NCBI GenBank assembly: GCA_019188255.1 | Contig: JAETXT010000006.1 | Span: 1,736,001 to 1,800,000, forward strand | DNA length: 64,000 bases | Direction: 5' to 3' | Source of the DNA: Verticillium longisporum | Lineage: Eukaryota; Ascomycota; Sordariomycetes; Glomerellales; Plectosphaerellaceae | Shown here: one piece after another, positions 55,304-64,000 of the stretch | How positions within the stretch are numbered: position 1 is the stretch's first letter | Layout: every line of letters begins with the position of its first letter | Translations under genes and position numbers: made by a program | The notes under the pieces: model-generated | Database searches by the model: none | Told to the model about the DNA's origin: nothing | What the model saw: the letters and a program-made list of their open reading frames with translations, nothing else

Positions 55304-56568
55304 TTACCGCACAGTGGCGCCAGTCAGGGTCTGGACCGTGCAGACACCGCCGGCCTCGGTGACGAGCTTGCCGGTTCCCTCTTTGCCAAGCTCCTTGACG
55401 GCCGCGGCGTCAAAGGCGACCTCGAGGCCGGCCGTCGTCGTGAAGCCGGGCTGGATGGTCTCCCAGACCTTCTTCTTGGGGTTCAGCACGCCCTCGGGCT
55501 CGCCCTTCCAGCCCTCGAAGAAGACGCGGTCGCCGGCCTTGGCGTCGGCGGGCGGGGCGACGAGCTCGACGGGACCCTTGTGATCGTCAACCTCGCCCTC
55601 CTTGAGGCGGGGCGAGGCGGCGAGGACCATGGCCGAAGACTTGATGCCGCGCATCTTGACGGGCTTGAGGTTGCAGACGACGACGACCTTGCGGCCCTGC
55701 ATCTCCTCGAGGGGGATGAGGCCGTTGAGGCCCGAGCAGACGGTGCGGCACATCTGGCCCTCGAATTCGGTCGTGTCCTCGCCGGCGGGGTCGCCCATGG
55801 CAATGGTCGAGACGAAGAGCGAGTCGGCCTCGGGGTGCTTGATGGCCTTGAGAATGTGGCCGACACGGAGGTCGATGAGCGAGGGCGACAGGGGCGCCGC
55901 GGCGGCGGGCGCCTTGGGGGCCTTGGGGGCCTTCTCCTTCTTCTCCTTCTTGGGCTTGGCGTCACCGGCGCCGACGGCCGCCTTGACCTTGTCCTTGACC
56001 CCGGCGGCCTTCTCCTTGGTGCGGTCGACGAGAGTGGCGTCCTTCTTGGCATCGCCGGCGGGCGCAGCAGCAGGAGCAGTACCGGCGGCGGCACCGGCAC
56101 CAGCACCACCAGCGGCAGCAGCGGCGGCGGCAGCCTTCTCCTTCTTGATGCGCTCCTTCTCGGCCTTGGCGTCGACGGGGGGCTTGACATAGCGGACGTC
56201 GTCGAGGTCGACGGCGACCTTGTCCGTGTCGGTGACAGAGAGCTCAAAGGCGCCCGAGTTCTGCACAAAGTCGAGGTGGCGGACGATGTGGGGTAGCCCT
56301 TCTCGCCGGTGCGCTCGTCGGCGGACCAGGCGGCGACGAGAGGCCGCACGGCGGTATAGAGGGCGGTGTCGGCGCGGCTGGGCTTGGTGCCAAGGAGGGT
56401 GGTGCGAGTGCTGAGGTGCGTGTTGAGGGTCTCGAGGATGGGGCTCAGCTGAGCGGAATCAGGAGCGGGCGTCTTGGACTGCTCCTCAACGCGAGTGGCT
56501 GTGGTGAGCCATTGCTGGATCTCGGCCTCCTCGGTGGGAGTGTAGGTGTTGGCGGAGATGGGGTTCAT
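55304..56568 (-). pseudogene. ARC1: ARC1-like tRNA-binding aminoacyl-tRNA synthetase cofactor, with one frame break
   Basis: ARC1/EMAP-II-type proteins bind tRNA and hold methionyl- and glutamyl-tRNA synthetases together. The ATG at 56568 opens an N-terminal GST-like domain. The frame changes by -1 at the G run 56290-56293 (C run in the sense strand), where adding one C gives continuous homology (KGYPHIVRHLDFVQNSGAFE). Next comes a Lys/Ala-rich linker (KKEKAAAAAAAAGG), then the C-terminal tRNA-binding OB-fold (IDLRVGHILKAIKHPEADSL, then KPVKMRGIKSSAMVLAASPR). The restored product would be 421 residues. As with TAM41, an assembly indel is the simplest cause. The start lies 698 bp from the divergent SNF2 gene. 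Confidence 0.88.
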
Positions 56569-57266
56569 TTTGGTAGTGATGCTCCGAAGGAGGCTTGGTC
56601 GGAGGGCTCGTAGGGGCAACAGCGTGGCGGTGGACAGGATGAAGATGTGGGAGTGAGGATGGTGTCGAGATGGCGGTTGGCGGGTCAAAAATTCAGTCTG
56701 CGGCGGGGTAGGTAGTCACTGCCATGGATTGAGCTTCACAGCAGAGGCAATACCCCGCCAAACTTATGGGTGGTACCGAGAGGCCAGCATGAGCTGATGA
56801 TGCCAGCTGGTATGGACTGGCAGCTTCATCCATCCTCGATGCCCATAGTTACTTTTACCTAGGTACCTACCTAGTAGGTGAGGTATCTACAAGGGACTTA
56901 CAGGGGATTTAATGGGCAAGACGCGTGCCCCCACAACTGGTCCAGTGACACCGCGCGCCCCTTGCGCGTCGCTATTCAGCTCTCGCACGTCATTGACTCA
57001 ATTAGTTCGCGGGATTGGCCCTTGTTCATTTTTGAGTGCGTTGGAGGGGGAGCAATCGCACCTTTCATTCCCTAGGCATCTGCCGCCACCCAGTCACTCC
57101 CCAGTATCGCCTCTTCCTCTCAGCTTCTTTCTGCATCGCTTCCTCTAGATTTCTTTCTGGTCGCATCCTCCCATCTCGTGCCGTCACCACTGTCCTCACT
57201 TTCTCTCGCGCGCTCGACCGTGATTGCCAGCCAACTCCCAAGATCAACCGCCCCGAGAGACGTCGC
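56569..57266. promoter_or_regulatory. Divergent promoter region between ARC1-like gene and the LSH-type gene
   Basis: About 700 bp holds both upstream regions and a CCTAGGTACCTACCTAG palindromic box (about 56858-56878). No gene is seen. Regulation by a shared element is only inferred. Confidence 0.5.
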
Positions 57267-60062
57267 ATGATGGCTTCACCTTCCCCTTCCGACGAGGACT
57301 CGGTCCTATCTCAGGGGCAAGAGCCCCCAACAGCCGAATCCTCACCACCTCCCGAAGATTCCTTCGAAAACCTCTCACCAGAGGCCCAAAAATGGCAACA
57401 AGACGAGGAGAAGGCGCGCACCGCCAACGAGCAAGCGGAGAAGAAGAGAAGGGATGCTATTCGGAAGCGGAAGGATAACAAGAAACCTGAAACAAAAGCC
57501 GAGCGCGAACAGAAGGCGCGTCAGCTCGATGACCTGTTGCTGAAGAGTGCTGCTTTCAGTGACATCCTGACCAAGAAGACGCAGGTCTTGGGTAAGGTAG
57601 GAAGCGGCCTCGATGGAAAAACTTTGGGAGAGCACGATTTGCACATGGCGAAACAGCCCAAGTCTCTCATTAACGGTACCATGAGAGACTACCAACTGGA
57701 AGGCCTGACCTGGATGTACGAGATCTGCCAGCAAGGCATGTCGGGAATCCTAGCAGATGAGATGGGTCTAGGTAAGCTTCAAGGCTCACGATGGCATTTC
57801 TGGCACTGACCATATGACAGGGAAGACGGTGCAGGTGATCTCACTCATCGCCCTCCTTCGCGAAGAAGAATTCCTCGGCCTTCATCTGGTGATTGCTCCA
57901 CTCAGCACATTAAGCAACTGGATTAATGAGTTCAAGAGATGGTGCCCCTCAATCCCAGTTGTCCTCTATCACGGTACTCCCAAGGCGAGACAGGAGATTT
58001 GGGCCAAGAGCGTGAAGAAGCACCTCAAGGGTGGACGCCCAACGGAATCCTTCCCGGTTGTGTGCACCTCATATGAAATGGTCTTGGTGGACAAGGCTGC
58101 CCTTTCCAAAGTCAACTGGGGCTTCATCATCATTGACGAGGGTCACCGCATGAAGAATTTCGACTCGATGCTTTCTCGGGAGCTTCGTACCTTCACTTCA
58201 GCGACGAGATTGCTCATTACCGGCACGCCCCTGCAGAACAACCTGCGAGAACTTTGGTCGTTGCTTCATTTCCTATTACCAACCATTTTCAGCAACTGGG
58301 ACGCCTTTGAGTCTTGGTTCGATTTCAGCGACCTCCAGGACGTTAAAGGGACATCCGAATTCATTGCTGATCGCGAGAACCAAGAATTGATCAAGAAGAT
58401 CCATTTGATATTACAACCATTGCTTTTGCGCCGCGTCAAGGCCGATGTGGCTAAACACCTACCGAAGAAGCGAGAGTACATTCTGTACGCCCCAATGACC
58501 AAGGAGCAGACCGACCTGTACAATGCGATTAGCGACAAGAACATTGATTCGCGGACTTTCCTCGAGAACAGGGTCCTCGAGACGCTCAAAGCGTCGAGAC
58601 ACGGTCCAGCTCCTGCCATTACAACCGGCCATCGAACCTCGAAAGCAGGAAGCAAAACGAAAAAAGTGGTGCCGAAAAAGGAGGACGAAAGCCTCAAGGT
58701 CTCTCTGCCATTGAGAACGACCCCTCGCAAGGGCAAATCAACAATTCCGGACGCAAGCCTGGCCCCGAACGCGTTTACCATGCTCATGAGTAAGAAGATT
58801 GCCGATGTTCCTGCCATGCAGACTAGTGGTCGCTCCACCAAATCGAAGGCATCCACAATGCCACTAACTCGCGACGGCTCAACCGCATCGTCAAAGAGGA
58901 AAACGCCCCCCACAGCTGAGGTTTCGGTGTCAAAGAGTGCAAAATCAAGTCGAGCTTCCACTCCCGCAGTCGCATCCAAGAGCCTCACCCGCCAGGGCCG
59001 CTCGTTGCGACGCACTAGGTACACTGAAGCTGACTCCGATGAGGATAAACTTTCGGACGATGAATTTGAGGCCAAGCTAGCCGACGAGATAGCCGACGAA
59101 GATGTCACGGAATCTTCACCTGAGTTGACGCCCGAAGAGGCAGATTTCAAAAGAATGGTTGACGCCGCAAAGCTGGAAATTTCCAGGAAGAGGCTTGGTA
59201 ATCCGCTCATGCAACTGCGTCTTGTTGCCAATAGTCCCCATAACTTCTTCAACCCCTGGGGCCTCGAGAATGGGCCAGAAATTGATGAAAGTATCGTCAC
59301 TGCCTCGGGCAAGATGCTGCTTCTCGACCGCCTTCTGCCCGCTTTATTGAAGCGTGGCCACAAGGTGCTCATCTTTTCTCAATTCAAAACGCAGCTCGAT
59401 ATTCTTCATGATTATTGTACATTCAGGAAGCTCAAGATCTGCCGCATCGATGGAAGCGTATCTCAAGCAGAACGCCAGGAACACATTGATGCCTTCAATA
59501 GCGACTCAGACTTCAAGGTGTTCCTGCTTTCAACACGAGCTGGTGGTCAAGGCATCAATCTGACTGCGGCCGACACCGTCATCCTGTTTGATTCCGACTG
59601 GAACCCTCAGCAAGATCTCCAAGCCCAAGACAGAGTCCACAGGCTGGGACAAACGAAGCCGGTAGTGATCTTTCGGTTGGCAACCAAAGGCACCGTCGAA
59701 GACAGTCTCCTGCTCAGCGTTGAGGCAAAGCGTCGCCTCGAGAAGCTGGTCATCAAAGGTGGCCAGTTCAGAACGATGGGTCAAAAGATCAACAAGGATG
59801 AAGACTTGGACGAAGAGAAGCTCAAGGCGCTTTTGCTCAAGGACGGTCATGTGTACGAACAATCTGGCAGTGCCGAGATTTTAAGCGACAAAGACGTTGA
59901 GATTCTGTGTGATAGGTATGTTACCCGGTGACATCTCGGCTATTTACTCGCTGACAATCTTTCAGGAGCGACTCGGCATATGAACGTGCTGCCATTGGCG
60001 ATGGTAACGCGGATTCATTCAAGGTTGTTGAAACAGCAGCCACTGGCATTCTTGCGAGCTAA
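57267..60062 (+). CDS. SNF2-family chromatin remodeler of the LSH/DDM1 type
   Basis: LSH/DDM1/Irc5-type ATPases (Neurospora MUS-30) remodel nucleosomes for genome stability and, in plants and animals, DNA methylation. Three exons (57267-57771, 57821-59915, 59966-60062) give 898 residues; introns are 49 and 50 nt. The N-terminus is acidic then Lys/Arg-rich coiled coil. The DEXD/H domain shows DEMGLGKTVQ (split by intron 1), [22 protein letters not shown] and GTPLQNN. A long Ser/Lys/Thr-rich insertion (about residues 415-610) separates the lobes. The C-terminal helicase lobe has [11 protein letters not shown] and [11 protein letters not shown]. The family call rests on overall arrangement. Confidence 0.93.
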
Positions 60063-60575
60063 GAGTCTTCACTACCTGCCCTTGCTGCCTCTCCGATGAC
60101 GGACGTCTTGGTTTGAGAGCATGCCTGTTTGATGGATTAATTACTGTCTGGATACGCCGCTGGTCGGTTAGCAATACGGAGCGCTACTCTGCCGCTTACG
60201 AATGATGTCTTAAGCTTTTATGATCACACATGGAGTTGGCTACCTAGAACATTGCTCAAGCACCTAGTAAAAGCAAAATCTGACACATTGCTGTTATACA
60301 CGACTTTGATCGATGTCTCCCCAGCTCGTTCATACGGATGGCGTTCAAGCCTCTTAATGGCGCTGTCTATCTGACCTAATCATTATGTCTGCACACAGGA
60401 ACTAGTAAGATGACGAAGGGCAGCCGCCAGGCATGCTCCGTGTGATGTATTTAGAATTCGACACACGTTCCGTCAACATGCTTCTATACGTTGTCTAAAC
60501 ATACAAGCCATTCATACAAAATCAGCCCCTCAAGAATGGTAAATTTTCAAGTCTGCTGCTCTCCGCCCTTCAGCG
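60063..60575. other. Intergenic region between convergent genes
   Basis: About 510 bp with no supported gene. Confidence 0.45.
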
Positions 60576-61647
60576 CTAGAGGGAGAGATCAAGACCGGGA
60601 GAGCCACTGGCACTGGGGTCGACATCAAGACTGGTAGCGGGATCGATGTTCGTTGGGTCGAGGTCGGTATGAGGGTTGAAGGTGATTTGATCCCGCGATG
60701 CGCGCGAGTTGTAGACAGCGACGTATCGGACCTCGAGCTGCCCCCCCGACAGGGTAGTGTTCAACGGTGTGTCGCCACCGGCCAGGGCATTGGGGAAGCC
60801 GCCTCCCATCGCCAAGTTGAGAAGGATGAAATGAGGACTGTGGACCGACTTTTCCCAAACGTCCGATGGCAGCTGCGTCTCGTTGATTTGGTGGTACTGC
60901 TGCCCGTCGATGTACCAGCGCAGAAACTCGGGAGAGCTTGTCCTGTCAACCTCGATGGAGTACGTGTGGAAGTTTCCTTCACAGGGGCTGTTGGGGCAGA
61001 CTAGACTGTTGCCCAGGCCGCTGGGTTCGTTACAAACGCCGCCAGGGTTCGTGCCGCAATGAAGCGTGCCCCAGCCACGGTTGAGATTGTTGACGTTCTC
61101 CATGATGTCGAACTCGCCGATAGAAGGCCAGTTCCTATACACTCATGCGTCAGAAACCAATGTTAGCCACACCAAATCTGGGGACCACCTACCAGTAGTT
61201 GCCACGGAAATCAGCGCCCAGAGTCCAAAAGGCAGGCCAGTAGCCGACGCCATTGCTGCCGAGGTCTGGGATCTTCAGATCGGCTTGAATGATCATGATC
61301 CTGCCCTTCTTGGCCATGAAGTCGGCTCGCTGAGTCTCGATTCGAGAAGAGGTCCAGGCTCCATCCTTGTCACGGATGGCGGTAATCTGGAGATTACCCT
61401 TGCCGTTGAGATGGACATTCTCGACGTTTTTGGTGTACGTCTGAATCTCCCCTGTACCCCAGTTGGGAGGACCACCTGGGTAGCTGGTACCGACGTCAAA
61501 GATCCAGTTCTTGTCTTGGGGAAGACTGTTACGTCGACCGTTGAAGTCATCGGCCCAGGTCAGCCAGAACCCCGGAATCTTGGGGACAGCTGCCTCTACC
61601 CCGGCCAAGAGGCAGAGGGCACCAACGATGACTTGGCTAGCGACCAT
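60576..61647 (-). CDS. Secreted GH16 endo-beta-glucanase-like enzyme
   Basis: GH16 enzymes cut beta-1,3/1,4-glucans of cell walls by a retaining mechanism. Exons 61647-61193 and 61134-60576, joined over a 58-nt intron, give 337 residues. A signal peptide (MVASQVIVGALCLLAGVEAA) is present. The catalytic ExDxxE motif is GEFDIMENVN with Glu159, Asp161 and Glu164. Other GH16 marks are WADDFNG, YWPAFWTLG, HTYSIEVDR and ILLNLAMGGGFP, which is the substrate-cleft region. The C-terminus is short and polar and lacks an obvious GPI signal, so it is probably fully secreted. Exact specificity (laminarin or mixed-linkage glucan) is not resolved. Confidence 0.93.
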
Positions 61648-64000
61648 CTTGCTGCGGTCACCGGCATGTCAGAGACCGTGATGCGAAGCAATGTTTATGG
61701 ATCCTTGAGAATTGGCTCACATTAAGTCACGGTAACAGACAGCAGACCACGTGCTGAGAGCGATGATGTAGATCTGGGAGTGAGAAAAACGAGTGACAAT
61801 TCGACTGAACGAAAGCCGTAATGACTGTAACGAGCCGACAGAGAGTAAAGAGTGGATGGCGCGTAGTTCACTGTGATGATCTCAAAACAACGCCAAGAGG
61901 AGAAGAACGACATCTTATGAAGAGAGAATACTTGGATCGTTTCCGGCATCGGACACGCGAAGGTTTGCTCTCGACCGTGGCATGATTTGTCACTGAAAGA
62001 GGTACCAATGCAGCGGAGGATTGTCAGCTGTGATGAGGAAACCCAAAACTTGCACCTTGAAAATAAGGAAGACACCGTTGTCTCTTTGAGCAGAACAAAT
62101 TCTGAACTTAAAGTGATTCAAAGTGAAATTAGATGTTACGATCATAGTTCGATGGACCAGGCAGAGTTGTGTTTCTACAAGTCTTCCCGATGGAAACTTA
62201 AGCAGCCCCTTTTGCCAACTTCCGAGACCGCCAGGAGCGGATCCACTTTGCATGGTGCGGCACAAGGTGTTGTAGCTACCTAGCGTAGAGTTGTCGATTA
62301 AGGAGTGAAAGTAATCGAGTACCCAACGGCCGAGCGATTCATCCGCAGTCTGTGCCGGCATCCATGTTTTTGACCAAAGGGGAAACAAATGTCATCCAGA
62401 AAGTTTCTAAAGCCTCCGGTTGATTCCGTTAGTGTCGTAAACCCCGGATCCTAGAAGAGGTGGTATCGGCGGCCACGAGAAATGAGCTAGTCTACGGGAA
62501 GATGTGTATGGCCCATCTTATTGGACCGTCGTCTCCTTTCGCAATGTTTGTAAGTGCTTTGCTATCGCATCAGATAGTGCTCAGGCCGCTGAATTTAGGT
62601 CAGGAAAAAGATGAATGCCGAGCATGAAGTTGCTGAGCCAAAAATAATATATTTTGGTGACAGGAACACGCGTCGCCATGTTCCATCTGAGCTCATGCAC
62701 AAAGTCCTGGAACGTACAATTACGATTCAGAGGCGCAGATGCAGCCTCTAACTCAATATCTCATTTTGACTCCTTATTGTCGAAACGTTAAGTTCATCCT
62801 GATAAGATGCCGACTGCCTGTGAATGCTTCAACCGTGCGGGAGAACGACATCATGTATTGCGGAGCCATTAGTCGGCTGCGTAGCTCTGTGTAGGATCTA
62901 TAGCCCATATCACCGCGCAAATGTGTAGGAGAAGGGCTTCCTCATCAGATAGGCATGGGGAACTTGGCAAGTTGAGGAATCTTGAGACACAGCTTTCTCA
63001 AATAGTCATTGATGCCCACGTGCGAGTATTGGTATGTCTTCGACTCAAAGACCATCTTGTCGTGGTTAAAGCTCGTAAATTTTCCCTAGAGAACGTTGAA
63101 CATGCCAGACCTGGGGTTTAAGACATAGGCACGATGTCAGAGGCGCTCGTTAGCAAGGTGAAGTCCTACTGTGATGCCCGGGCCGGTTGATGCTCCTGCC
63201 ATGCCGAGTTGCTTATTGCCTGTAAAATCAGGCGACGGATGCCGATAGTTCTATATCATCAACGGAGCCATCCTGTCTCGGTGCAGAACCACTCTGCAAC
63301 TACTCTCCTACCCTTGAGATTGTGCATTTACTAGCGGCTACAGATTCTGCCAAGAACGAGCCTCTGGTGGGCGCGCCCAAGGAGATGCGTAACAGCTGCA
63401 GTGCAAGATGCAGCAGTCTGCTGTGTGAAGTAGCCTTTGGTGTTCAGGGCACCGAGTCCAAGAGAAGATGCCGCACTGCAAATCAGACCGTGGAATGTCT
63501 GCATAGGTAGGCTCACAGGCCCGGCTCTTCGCCAGATCGCTTTGATACCCTGACGGACCGTATCTAAACCCAAAGCATAGAGATAGGGCGCAATGATGTG
63601 CCTGGGACCGTCCAAACACCAGGACTCCCGGCGATTCTGCGACCATACGACCAGAAAATGTATCTCCATCTCATGAGGCGCTGTCGGTCTTCCAGACGAC
63701 AAGACTCAATTATGGCCACGTGCAGACATGCAGGTTTGCGGCACAGCAGGCACACCTGCGCGAGGGTGACAGTGCCAATCAACCACGATGAACCCCGCAT
63801 TCGCGAAGCTCCCAGCTCATGAACACGAATGTTCCTCCAAGCCCATGTTTGTCTCTCAATCCAAGGTGGCCGTATGATGATCACTGCGTATCAGATCATT
63901 CCAATTTGTTAAGGTGAAGAATCATACGATCATTCCCGCGCTCATATTTCGCCAACACATCTTCGCTACCTGCCTCCCTCAGGTGAGGAAGTGTTACGGG
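61648..64000. other. Gene-poor right end of the window
   Basis: About 2.35 kb with no supported gene. The largest frames (for example minus-strand 63331-63702, 123 codons) have no recognisable domain and no intron or codon support. The start of the next gene may lie beyond the window. Confidence 0.4.

Noticed and set aside
61066..61725. 219-codon plus-strand frame opposite the GH16 gene
   Set aside because: Antisense shadow of the glucanase-like gene; the minus strand carries the catalytic motif and signal peptide.

Overview
This window is nuclear DNA of a filamentous ascomycete (Pezizomycotina, most likely a Sordariomycete). The genes have short GT..AG introns of about 50-130 nt, G/C-rich third codon positions in the clear genes, and fungal family members throughout: Git3-type GPCR, POM33, ATP25, TAM41, ARC1, MAD1 and an LSH/DDM1-type remodeler. 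No tRNA, rRNA or CRISPR array was recognised. Layout: (1) 1-5.3 kb: the 3' end of an unidentified gene, a TcuA-like FAD oxidoreductase gene with one in-frame stop, a gene-poor stretch with possible decayed ORFs, and a small uncertain gene. (2) 5.7-10.5 kb: a PTEN-type phosphatase, a 34-copy heptamer satellite, and a POM33/TMEM33-type membrane protein with a 16-nt micro-exon. (3) 11.36-16.90 kb: a nearly complete Ty1/copia LTR retrotransposon with 225-bp LTRs differing at one base, a TCGTC target duplication, and a primer site that looks complementary to an internal part of tRNA-Lys(CUU). (4) 17.2-24.4 kb: ALG9 mannosyltransferase, a secreted GH78-like glycosidase, and an SLC6-type sodium symporter. 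(5) 24.4-29.3 kb: a gene-poor, partly AT-rich gap holding MITE-like terminal repeats whose differences are transitions, as RIP would leave. (6) 29.4-32.1 kb: a secreted Gly/His- and Cys-rich protein and a MARVEL-like four-TM protein. (7) 33.5-43.6 kb: RPO41 and ATP25 diverging from one promoter (both for mitochondrial gene expression), PPX1 exopolyphosphatase, and a class I glutamine amidotransferase-like gene with a frame break. (8) 44-46.2 kb: a Git3-type GPCR, then 3 kb without a clear gene. (9) 49.4-61.6 kb: MAD1, TAM41, ARC1, an LSH/MUS-30-type SNF2 ATPase and a secreted GH16 glucanase-like enzyme, then a gene-poor end. Mitochondrial functions recur (RPO41, ATP25, TAM41), as do ER/nuclear-envelope and glycan functions (ALG9, POM33), but nothing suggests a biosynthetic cluster. 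The window is ordinary core genome with one recent mobile element. A notable technical signal is that ALG9, TAM41, ARC1, the amidotransferase and the retrotransposon pol each show a one-base frame break, mostly in a homopolymer. This suggests consensus indels more than five independent pseudogenes. All exon boundaries were derived by hand from splice consensus and frame continuity.
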